Shown: piece after piece, positions 27,001-37,536 of the stretch | How positions within the stretch are numbered: position 1 is the stretch's first letter | Layout of the letters: each line of letters begins with the position of its first letter | The notes under the pieces: model-generated | What the model saw: only the letters and a program-made list of their open reading frames with translations | Databases searched by the model: none | Told to the model about the DNA's origin: nothing | Translations under genes and position numbers: made by a program | Assembly: GCF_020882245.1 (NCBI RefSeq) | Contig: NC_083599.1 | Coordinates: forward strand, 24,934,865-24,998,864 | DNA length: 64,000 nucleotides | Direction of reading: 5' to 3' | Source of the DNA: Rhopalosiphum padi | Taxonomy: Eukaryota; Arthropoda; Insecta; Hemiptera; Aphididae

Positions 27001-28390
27001 TTTTGATAAAAAACTACAGCTCTAGTTATTTCATTGTAATTTATATTTTTCATATATTTATTATAAGTATATTTTACAATGCCATTTTCAAATTGTTTTT
27101 ATTAATTTAAATTACCTATTGGCTATTTATACCATTAATCTATAAACTAAAAGTAGTCAATATCTATTGACTCAGAAGTAATAACAATAACATAATAAAT
27201 GCAATGTTTTGGCTATAATTAATCTAATCTACCGTATTATTTCTTTGTTAGTAATACGGTAGGCTGAAGATTGAATTAATTTCTGCCAAAAACAAATAAC
27301 AATTTGAATATATTTATTATTAAATATTAACTGTTAATAAGTATAGGTAACTATTAACTTATAAGTCAATACCAACGTACTACAGAACAGTATAAATAGA
27401 TTCGTAGTAAAATTAAAGATAAGTAGGTAGGTACCTATCTATAACTTAAGTACTATTAATATCTCTATAAATTATAATATGAATTGTGAAAAATATTGTT
27501 AAAATGGCATCTATAGGTATAAAAAATGATAACTAAATCAAGAAGATCAAAGCCGTAATTAAAAACAGATTTCGAGAGGGGTCCAAATTTTTTTTAATAT
27601 TAATACCGAATACTTCTATTAATGTCTCATTGGGTACTTAAATAAAATCCATGAATAATTATTTTAACAGTGTAATTCTATCTAAAAAAAAAAAAATACA
27701 GGCACTTTGAGAACAAATCCAAAAGAATTTAAAGAAAAAACATTCGGGATGTACAGATTTTAGATTCAAAAAGTTCAGGGATTCGCTTATAAAATATTTG
27801 ATTCAGATGACATATAACACAAAATATCACAATACATTTGATATTCACAAGAAGGAATCGAAAAAATTCAGCACAAATAATATTCGTGAACACCACTATG
27901 AAGAACCTATACCATTTCCACTTGGCTATAAAAATAAAGAGAAAACATAAACGTGCATAGATACAGTGCAAGATGTGTTGCGTTTCTCTGTGCTTACTCT
28001 ACTTCAAAGAATACCATGCTAATTTACAATGCAATTATGATATAATATTCTAATAATTGATTATATTTATTTTTTTTTTTAAATGAAATAATTCATAGGT
28101 TTATTTTTAATTTACCTATAAAAATGTGCTGCTTATTTGGTTTTGATACAAATTAAAAAGAATTATTTCTTATAATTTTTTATTCATTTTTTTTTTTTAT
28201 ATGACAAAAGTTAAAAGATGTTTAATAGTAACAATAAAAGTAGATTATAATAATTGCAACTGATAATAGAAATTATTATTATTAAGTTACCTAAATATAT
28301 TACTGCTAGTCATTTCATGAATTTGACATATCACATATATATATATTATATCAAAAAAATATATAAAAAATTAGTAGGTACTAGTTTCTA
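27001..28390. other. AT-rich sequence without recognised genes
   Basis: Low-complexity AT DNA. A fragment near 27545-27640 (cagatttcgagaggggtcca) resembles other aphid repeat pieces. The 80-codon minus-strand ORF at 27729-27971 is rich in Phe, Ile and Tyr and shows nothing recognisable. Confidence 0.4.
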
Positions 28391-28399
28391 TAGCGGTAA

Positions 28400-28565
28400 T
28401 GAAGAATGAAAATAATTTAGAATAATAGGAAAATAGATGACTATATAGTATATACAGAGCTATTAAAAATAGTAGACAAATCATTATTATAAATGATGTA
28501 AATAAAAGGGGTCCAAGATGTGAACTTTGAGGTACTCCAGAACTAACTATGTAAGTTTTAAAAAT
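28400..28565 (-). pseudogene. non-LTR retrotransposon reverse transcriptase fragment
   Basis: On the minus strand the frame reads SSGVPQSSHLGPLLF, which matches the conserved GVPQGSxLGPLLF motif of LINE reverse transcriptases, followed after a small frameshift by NDLSTIFNSSVY, as expected for the FINDL block. The catalytic FADD box that should follow is lost among stops. It is a short decayed scrap; its neighbours on both sides are unassigned. Confidence 0.6.
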
Positions 28566-29225
28566 ATTTGTTCAAATCCAACAACAACAGCAACATTTAA
28601 TAATTGACAATTTATTTAATTATTTGCTGCAATTAATACACCACCACCATGCGATTAAGATTCTACAAGTTAAATTTCAATTATCTCTTTATAAATTATA
28701 TTTTGTAAAACTAATTTCCTCATCAAGTACATTATTATTTAACCATTTTTCATTTAAAAAAATTATACCATAATAAACAATTGATAAAGTATTACGTAAA
28801 AAAGGAATTATTACTAGAACACCAAACATATTCTGGTAAAAAATATTAATTATAAAAAATAATTTAAAGAATTAAAATCACAAGTATTAGGTCGATTATT
28901 CTTGAAATCGATTTTTGGTTTATCTTATAGAAACTTAATAATTAAATGTACTTTTCCATTATTTCTTCGAAACTTTAATTCATCAGGAAATTTTTTTGGA
29001 AAAGTATACAGTCAGAACTGATACAAATGATGAAAGGAGATTGTAATGATAATCTATTTTTTCTTTGATTTTAAAATATATAATAACATCGACTGTTGAA
29101 GAAAATATAGCCTTCATCGGATAGATTTTATTTTGGTCCAATAGTCATGTTCATTTCATTAAGTATGAAATCTTTAAAATGATGTGATCCAAAATTGTAG
29201 GTTTTTGAGTTTTAAGATCATTAAC

Positions 29226-30060
29226 TTAAATTAATAGACTATTAATTAAATGTTTCAATTTGGGGATATCACATTGATCATTATTAAAAGATTTACGAAT
29301 ACATTTTAGATGACGATTCTCCAAAGTGACACATTTAAGTTCACTCACAGTTAGACCTGAACATTTATTATAAATTAATAACTTACAACCATCATAAATT
29401 GATAGGCGAATCAAGCTTAGCAAATAGGTACAAGATTAAATTTGTAACAATTATTACTTAACGACATTGTTGTATATAAATCCGTAAATTAAAATTTAAT
29501 TAGACTAGGTACAACATTTTAAGAACTTGGTTTCATATTATTTAAAGTTTCAAATATTTCAATAGTAATGAAATAATAATAAATATATTTTTCACGCGAT
29601 GAGTCTTTTAATTCTTCTACAAAACAATCGATTATAAACATTGGTTTTAGTACCTAAATTTTTGTGAGCAATTTCTTCCAATATGTTTTTAAAATTATTA
29701 TTTGTATTATTTCTACAATTTAAATCACTTAAAATATCCATTAGTTTGTATCAACATTTTTAAAATCTTTTAAAGTAGTTTCATAGTTTGTTTGTGAAAA
29801 TACTTCAATTAGGTCAGATACAGTAAATCCAAATAATACTTTTTCAAAAAAGGATGATACAAGCTTTACTGGAAAATATTTTATCCATCCTATGAAAAAT
29901 ATTTTTGCAATTGTTATTTGCTGTAAATGTATTAAATTGTATCGCAAACAAGGTATTTTTGAAAAAGTTCTTGAAGTTGAAGTCTCATAAAAATTATCCC
30001 AATACTCACTAAGAGCATATTTTAATATAATAGCTGAATTTATTGAGTTTTCTGGTTACC
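29226..30060 (-). pseudogene. unassigned decayed coding-like segment
   Basis: Two minus-strand frames, 29226-29423 and 29741-29947, have plausible protein composition. One contains SELKCVTLENRHLKCIRKSF, the other GWIKYFPVKLVSSFFEKVLF. Translation continues upstream to about 30060 (YALSEYWDNFYETS) in one frame with one stop. The spacing and regular Leu residues hint at a helical or leucine-rich protein, but I recognise no family. Stops between the pieces show it is not intact. Confidence 0.25.
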
Positions 30061-32400
30061 TATTTGGTAATATAAGTTCAATAGTAATAGACACATAGGT
30101 TTTATCAATGTTTTCAACTTTGTCTAATAAATTTTGAAAAATTTTTCCTCGTTGTTGGATTAGGTGAATATGATTTTGAAACCTATCAATAGCTATTTTT
30201 AGTCATATGTTCGAATTGTAAGTAAGGCAAGAGGTGAGGGAGGCCTTGAATTAGTTGTTACTGATATATAACTGATGTCACATGATAAAAATAATTTGCT
30301 TCCATATGTGGCAGTAACAGGTGCATTAAAATTATAATTACGATTATGTGATACATCATCAATAGTTAGACCCACATGTTTAAAACCTATGTATAATTAG
30401 TTATATATAGGTAATTATTAATTACATCATCATATTATCAGTTTATGGAGTAGTGGAAGCAAAGTTATTACATTCATAATTTTTAGGTGGATATTCATGT
30501 AAAATATTTGATATTGTTATCGAGTTATCATGATAAATATTTCAAATGAATCTTGAATTGTGGAATTAGAGTTACTATTTTCACAGCATTCTGCAGTATA
30601 TTTTTCTTTAGTTGCCAGCTAGAACTTTAATGATTTTAATTTTGTTATCATAGTAATACAATTAAACATGTCAAATTATAAAATATAATATTATTTACCT
30701 TTTTTGTAATAGTTCTAAAACAGTAATATTTTATATAAATCAAGTAAATCAATTTGAAAATTAAATATTGGATCTTTAGTTGACTGACCGTTGGTATAAA
30801 ATAAATGTACTGGAGCATTTATTTTATTTTTTTTTGTTAGATTCTTTTGGCATCATTTTATTTCTAGCACCTTCTCATTTCTAAAAACCTAGAACATAAG
30901 AAATGATTTAAAATTAATTCTATTTTATTAGATTTTGAATAAAATGAAAAAAATATAGGTGATTTTAAAAAAATGGGTATAAATTAACATTTTCTAACTA
31001 AATTTTAAATGATCATTAGAATAAAATATTTTATATTTCTAAATAATTCCTAAAAGAACATAATATGTAAATATTAAAATAATGATTTTATTTTTGAGTT
31101 TAAAGTGTTAGTTTTAAAATTAATATGTTCTAATAAGTATAAGTTGTTTAATAATTTAAAAAAAAATTTTAATTTATTATTGATATACATATTTATTTTC
31201 TTTTAATAGGAGAATATTAAACCTGATTACTTTTAGTCTTTAGATAATGTTTAATTGAAGTATCAGGCAAATAGGTATGGTTATAGAACAGTTGTAAGTT
31301 TTTAGAATTTTAGATTTTGTGAGGGTGATAAATACATTTATTTTAAAATGGTGTGTGTTTTTTATCTATTTATTATTTCTGTCAGTTAAAATTTTCTAAC
31401 TTAAACAGTAGTAAAAATACTTCAATCTTCAACTTTAACATTTTTTATGGTAGGAAAATAAATATTATTAGTACTAAAAGAGTCAAATGTAAAAAAATTC
31501 GAGTAATTTACAAAAATATTGGGAAAAACTTAACTTCGAAAAATCAAAAACAAATTGAAGAACAGGAATTTTTACATAAAACCAGTTTTAAATAAACAGC
31601 AAAAAGATTTTATTTTTTTGTTGTTGTATAATTTCAAAACAAATAACCATAGATACTTATCAAATAATTAAATTAGAATTTTCTCTATAAGAGATAAAAT
31701 TTATAAAATATTTTGACTCTTTTTGAGCTAAATATCATAGAATATTTTTACTTCTATAAATATCAATAAAAATGTTTTAACCAGTGAAAAAGCTTGACAA
31801 TAAATCAAAGATTTTAGTTTTAAATAAATAATAAATATACGCATAGGCTATATTGACATAAACACAATTATTTTTTATAAGCTTTAGAAGTTCTAATGTT
31901 GACAAAATTCGTCAAAATTACCAAAATTTGCAAATTATTTTCTAGATAACAATTTATAAAATGCTCAATTTTTATAGCTAAGATTTGGAAATTGAGTACA
32001 AGATTCCTCATAAAGTTTTAAGTAGATAATATTGAAATCAAAAAATCTAGAAAATATAATATAATATATTATTACTTTAAACCCTATAATTTATAATATT
32101 TTATCATAAAAATGAAAAATTATGTATTGTCAACAATGTCAACAATACTATTTGATTATTATAGAACAAAATATTTGTTATCTAGTGCTCATAAGAAATT
32201 ATTATCATTATAGTGATACATTTAGTTGACCAATCGAGAAGTTGTGTGGTGTAAACGAGATCTTATTTTTATCCTAAATAAAGTTAGTTCTCAACGGTTT
32301 CCGAAAATCCAGCAATTTTTATAAAATACTTTGAAGGTTTTGATTTTATAACAATATTTAATATTATTTAATAATAAATGTTTTTGCAGTAAATGTAATA
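30061..32400. other. AT-rich sequence with a partial dispersed repeat at 31790-32010
   Basis: No gene is recognised. The segment 31860-32010 (acaaaattcgtcaaaatta ... aatttgcaaattattttcta ... gctcaatttttatag) resembles parts of the repeat at 19960-20100 and 26820-26930. An 80-codon plus-strand ORF at 31353-31595 is Lys/Asn/Ile-rich and looks like chance. Confidence 0.4.
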
Positions 32401-32408
32401 CTCTATAG

Positions 32409-32708
32409 CAGCGGTCAACAACTAGTGGTCTGCGAGACAATTTAGGTGGTCCACAGGAAAATTTGAACGTTATTTGCAATATTATTTTATTAAATTTCCA
32501 GCGAGTGCGTGTCATATAATCACTATGTGACAAAGTATAATTGTATTATGTTGCTGTATAAATTTTGTATTTTTATATTAATTTGGTATAAAACTAATCA
32601 GTAGTGGAACGGTATTTATATAAAAAGCTATTATAAGCTATAAGTGGTCAGCAGAATTTAGAGTATGGTTTTAATGGTGTGCAAAGTCCAAAAGGTTGGC
32701 GACCGCTG
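32409..32708. mobile_element. hAT-type MITE, 300 bp
   Basis: It begins CAGCGGTCAACAACT and ends AGGTTGGCGACCGCTG, so the terminal repeats match the widespread CAGCGGTCGNCAACC hAT group. The flanks are CTCTATAG (32401-32408) and CTCTAAAG (32709-32716), an 8-bp duplication with one mismatch. The interior is AT-rich and non-coding. Confidence 0.88.
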
Positions 32709-33331
32709 CTCTAAAGCAAGTATTTTTAAATAGATATGTAACACCTGTACTTAAATATTTTGAAAATAAGTTGACATAACAAATCTGATATTTAGCAGTA
32801 TGTTGACATTCATAATTCCACAACAATTTTAATATACTAAAACAGACATATTATAGTAAATAATAACATTAAAAATACTATATATATATAAATACTAATA
32901 TTACTAGTAATATTGTACTTGTATCATAAAAAATATTGAAAATTACCATAAAATATTAACACAATATAATCCTGAACCAATTACTAATTTAGAGATATTT
33001 TTTTACTATGCAACATTCAATACAAACTTAACATTGTGTACCTATTATAATATCTTAAATTAATTAAATTCTCACATTATCATAAGCTTTATCTGAAAAG
33101 AAATTTAGTGGGAAAGCAAACTAATAAACTTTAACATTGCTTTTAAATAATTTAAAAAAAAGATAAAGGTAATTTAAAAAATATCAAAACTTTATAATCA
33201 TTTAATTTTTAAATTATTTATTTAAATTAAAAGTGAATTAGATAATAGATTAAAATGATGCAGAAATACAAGGAATATAAGATCTATCATAGGTGTCTTT
33301 ATTTTCTATAATACAATTTTACCTGTATTAT

Positions 33332-33988
33332 GCTGATAATGATTTGAAATGCTGGGCATCAGCGCCTGGTGAAAACGTGAAAAAAGTTGACACACAACTG
33401 CATAGCGTAATGAGAGTGATTAGCGGCACGGTTAAGTCCACTCAGTTACAATGGCTACCAGTTCTAACCAATATAGCTCCACCAGACCTACGAAGAAAGC
33501 AGAAACTTATTAATACTATCAGAAAAGCCGAAGATAGGAGGAACTCACTGCTAGCCGAAAGATTAGAAGATATACCAGCACTCAGACTAAAGTCAAGGAA
33601 ACCGCCTTGGAAGACAGCTAAAGACCTAATAAGATCAGGATTTGAAACCAAAAAGTGCTGGTGCGATGAATGGACTAACTCTACTTTACCAATCAGAAAC
33701 AAAAATCTGGTGATGGACCCCAATCAAGGAGTTATGGGTATGGAACTGCCTAGACATGAATGGTCTGTACTAAATCGTCTTCGAACAGGCCATGGCCGTT
33801 GCTCTGATATGATGTTTAAATGGCGACTCCAAGACAGCCCAGCATGCGATTGCGGAAACGATAGACAAACCATAAATCACATAATAAAGGAATGCCAGAT
33901 AAGGAAATTCAATCAGGGCATCGAAGGAATCCACGCGATAACACCGGAAGCAGTAAAGTGGATAAGGGAACTGGACGTACACCTGTAA
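33332..33988 (+). pseudogene. LINE ORF2 C-terminal portion (Jockey/RTE-like)
   Basis: The ORF starts upstream of the insertion at 33293, but LINE sequence begins at 33332, giving about 218 residues. It contains KKVDTQLHSVMRVISGTVKS and QWLPVLTNIAPPDLRR, the region after the reverse transcriptase thumb. Near the end come LRTGHGRC and a CDCGNDRQTINHIIKEC zinc-knuckle-like motif typical of the C terminus. Endonuclease and reverse transcriptase domains are missing through 5' truncation. The frame is undamaged. The clade is uncertain. Confidence 0.85.
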
Positions 33989-34198
33989 CCTGTAAACTGT
34001 AACGCATTGTCATGTCATATTATGTCATATTATATTATATATTTATAAAACCTTAACCATACTAATCTAAATTTAGTTAAATTATGCTTTATGTTTATGT
34101 TTATATTTTAATTTATTTTATTTTATATTTTATTTTATTATTTTATTGTTAATTTTGCTGTAAATGATTTGTTAAGCCATACGAATAAATAAATAAAA
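33332..34198 (+). mobile_element. 5'-truncated LINE insertion with 11-bp target duplication
   Basis: ACCTGTATTAT occurs at 33321-33331 and again at 34199-34209, directly flanking the element. The left end begins inside the coding sequence. The right end is a 3' UTR finishing in an (AATA)n-type tail. This is the pattern left by target-primed reverse transcription. The perfect duplication and open frame suggest a fairly recent insertion. Confidence 0.88.
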
Positions 34199-34739
34199 AC
34201 CTGTATTATTATTGTTTTACTGAAAACTAAAATTATGAAACTATAAAAATGTTAAAAATATTTTTTTATACTAATTAATAATTACCTAGAAAGACCACAA
34301 ACTACAAATGTAATTGAATAGCAAGGTATAATTCTTTGATTATTTATTTTTGCATAAATTGATATATATATATTAACTAAAACATAAAAAAATGTATCTA
34401 CCGTTGCATATTTTATAATTTATTAATTACTTACCTATTTAAATTTAGCAGGAGTTAAACTTGAAACTTCATCCGACCTTATAGTCTTTTAGATTTAGAA
34501 TTAATACATTTTGAAGAATCAAAATGACATGAACAAATTCTATTATATTTTATCGAATCATATGAACATAGATTGTTCACCACTAAAAAATCATTCAATT
34601 CTCCATCAATATAAGATTAAATTGAGTTAATCTGAAAAAAGTATTATAAGACACAATAATAATAATAATAATAATTTGTTTATAAAATTATTATGCAATA
34701 AACATAGGTACTGGACATATATGAGACCTATCTCTGAAT

Positions 34740-34990
34740 TTGACTTAATGACTTACAACCTGGTCTAATATATGATCTACTGGTATCCTATCTAATGCTC
34801 TATGGTTTGTTCGCAATGCTACATTTCATAAAGACTTTGAGTTACCCACAATAACTGAGTACATAAAAAAATGAATAATCATCTAATTCAATCACATAAA
34901 TTCTACTAGCATCTACTAGCAGTGCGAAATATTACAGACCAAGTAACCCACCTTTTAAACGCTAATTCAAACAGACGCCCATGCGACCTT
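34740..34990 (+). pseudogene. LINE ORF2 extreme C-terminus, decayed
   Basis: The plus strand reads WFVRNATFHKDFELPTITEY from 34803, then a stop. After a frame change it reads VRNITDQVTHLLNANSNR and RPCDLL before a TAA near 34988. This matches the C-terminal tail of Jockey-superfamily ORF2 proteins (PWFVRN...L...). One stop and one frameshift break it. It is unrelated in frame to the LINE at 33332. Confidence 0.5.
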
Positions 34991-35584
34991 CTACAATAAT
35001 TTTTATTATTTTATTAATTGTAAATATTAAAACTTAAATGTATTATATTGTCACTAATATTATAGTTAGAACATAATACACTAAACGCTGTAAAATCATC
35101 TTTACTGACTTTTGATACAATTATTGTTATCTATTTTCCAAATGTTAAAAATATGTCATTTCTGTTAACAATAAATTCAAATAACTGCCTAAGAAACTTT
35201 AATAAAAAAAAATGTGTTTAAACATAAATAATAGAGTACAATAAAAAATATTCAATTTTATACCATAAAGTTAAACTATTATAATTTGATATTTAATAAA
35301 TTACCATTATCTGGTAATACAATTTTGAATAAACTTTTATTTGGTTAGTTGTATTATTATTGTTTTACTTTCCTACTTTTATAATATATTCAAACAGATG
35401 TAGTACAAATATATATTAAAGCTATTACTAAAATATTTACATATTGTAGTAGGCCAATCAATAATTGATGTATAGTGGTGGTGTAGCCTTGGTTTAATAA
35501 ATAAGATGATGCAAATATTTTCAAAGTATAATTGATTGTAAATTATTCTATGTGTATTTAATTAAAGAAATTAGACTAAGTCGC

Positions 35585-35985
35585 AGGGACTGTTTTGTGA
35601 TGTCAACTGATGTGAAAGTGCTCATGGTAGATCACATCTGCCGGAGTCCTCTCCATGGTGCCCTTATATAGTCAGTTTCCTCTTATCTACTCTTCTACTG
35701 TCCTTTCTGGTCAATCGGATATGCATAACTTGTTGTTCGCATGTTATTACACAGTTTAGGATTTACGAGGACATGCGAAGACCTAATTAGATTGTGGCAG
35801 GATGTAACCTTGTTTATACATGTCCATAAATGGTATTCTTTGCCATATATGATATGTACTACACATATCAAATTATTCAAAAATTTATTAATTATCAATT
35901 ATTATCATACTATTATTATTATCGTTATTATATTATATTGTAAATTGGACATTGTCCGTATAAAATAAAATAAATAAATAAATAT
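35585..35985 (+). mobile_element. LINE 3' end (UTR and A-rich tail)
   Basis: A non-coding block of moderate GC ends in tgtaaattggacattgtccg, tataaaataaa and an (aata)n tail, the usual finish of a Jockey-type LINE transcript. The left border near 35585 is taken from the change in composition. No target duplication was identified. Confidence 0.45.
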
Positions 35986-36029
35986 TATTACTGTGTAGTT
36001 TTTATATAAAATAAGTTGATTTGTTTTAA

Positions 36030-36447
36030 GAGGACACCATACCTGTATGCGTTGTCTCTGTCTTACATACATCATAACAAATTTTTATTCAGTAGAATAC
36101 ATTTTGTGATGTTGGTTTTAATATTAGAGTAAATTTACCTATTATCAAATTTAAAGATAAGAATATTATCTAGACAATGACATATGCTTTTAATGATATT
36201 ATTATTTTAAAGCGAGTTACAGCTATGTAAAATATAACAACTTTAAAATGTTCATAACTCACTTTAAAATGATAATATCAATAAAATGATATGTCATTGT
36301 CTAGATAATATTCTTACTTTTAAATTTGATAATAAGTAAATTTACTCTAATATTAAAGTAATATCACAAAATGTATTCTGCTGAACGAAAATTTGTTATG
36401 ATGTACGTTAGTAAGACAGAGACAACACATGCGGGTATGGCGTCCTT
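36030..36447. mobile_element. TTAA-flanked palindromic element, copy 1 (418 bp)
   Basis: Almost the whole element is one inverted repeat with arms of about 200 bp. The left arm starts gaggacaccatac and the right end reads gtatggcgtcctt. TTAA lies at both borders (36026-36029 and 36448-36451), fitting a TTAA target duplication. Inner arm blocks (attagagtaaa, tacctattat, aatttaaag, taaagcgagtta) are shared with copy 2 at 37081. No coding. TTAA duplication is characteristic of piggyBac, but the termini do not start with CCY. Confidence 0.8.
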
Positions 36448-36540
36448 TTAAGTGTTAACCAAATTCAAGTGTTAGAGATAGTAAACAGTTTTACAAGAGA
36501 CATCCTAATATGCTGTTATTATTATTATTACGAATTATTA

Positions 36541-37534
36541 CAGTGAGTTCCGCTTAATGTAATCACATTGGTTCAGATCATTTTGATTCTATTAACTGGT
36601 TGATTCCATAAGACATTTTTTTTAATGATGAGTTTATATTTGTATGTGTGTTTAAAATTAAATTAAAATAAAGTAAAGAAACTAGCTATTTTTTATAGCA
36701 TTTGAGAATTTACTGATTTCATTTTCATATTAGCCTAAAATTAAAATCAATACTCAATTAGTATAGTATATACATGATTTTTAATTATTTAAAATTAAAT
36801 AAATAATAGTGTATGCACATTGTATCTATAACTTTTGGAACTGAAAAGTATTGTTTTCGACATATTTTTGAATAGCTCTTTTTAACTTCTTCAAAACAAT
36901 TTTTGTTTCTTTTTAGTGAAAGTTTAAAATACCATTAAAACGATAAGAATGTTCTTAAAAATGATTCAATTATCCAGTACTTGGTGATTCTAATAAAAGG
37001 TTAATGTAACATTAGTAATATAAGATCTGGTTTGGGATTTTCAATAAACGATTGATTCTATAAACCAGTGATCATATTAAGAGGATGTCAGCGTAGTATT
37101 AGTTATCTCTCTTAAACCCTCGCGCAACATAGCAAATTTTACATTCACAAAAATGGCCATAACCATATTAATTTCTCAAATTAGAGTAAAATGACCTATT
37201 ATAGAATTTAAAGCTAAGAAAATTATCGAGGGCATCTCATAAGCGTTTTATTATATTTTTATTTAAAGCGAGTTATGAGTATTTTAAAATTGTAAATAGT
37301 TTATACATCTTACAAAACTCATAACTTGCTTTAAAATAAAAATATAATAAAACGCTTATGAGATGCCCTCGATAATGTTCTTAGCTTTAAATTCTATAAT
37401 AGGTTATTTCACTCTAATTTGAGAAATTAATATGGTTATAGTCATATTTATGAATGTAAAATTTTCTATGATGCGCGTGGGTTAGAGAGAGATAACTAAT
37501 ACTACGCTGGCATCCTCTTAAGTGGAACTCACTG
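36541..37534. mobile_element. Tigger/pogo-like non-autonomous element
   Basis: The left end is CAGTGAGTTCCGCTTAATG, the right end is TTAAGTGGAACTCACTG, and both are flanked by TA (36539-36540 and 37535-37536). This is the TA duplication and CAGT terminus of the pogo/Tigger branch of Tc1/mariner. The inner part of the right terminal repeat (reading aaccagtgatcatattaa at 37063-37080) is separated from its last 13 bases by the palindromic insertion. No transposase is recognised inside. Confidence 0.82.
37081..37517. mobile_element. TTAA-flanked palindromic element, copy 2 (437 bp), nested in the Tigger-like element
   Basis: The arms start gaggatgtcagcgtagtatt and, from the other end, gaggatgccagcgtagtatt. 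They stay highly similar for about 210 bp, leaving almost no loop. TTAA is present on both sides (37077-37080 and 37518-37521). It sits exactly in the TTAA of the Tigger right terminal repeat, so removing it with one TTAA restores that repeat. It is non-coding and belongs to the same family as 36030-36447. Confidence 0.88.
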
Positions 37535-37536
37535 TA

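Noticed and set aside
33442..33982. Two minus-strand ORFs opposite the LINE coding region
   Set aside because: Shadows of the plus-strand LINE frame, which has clear motifs.
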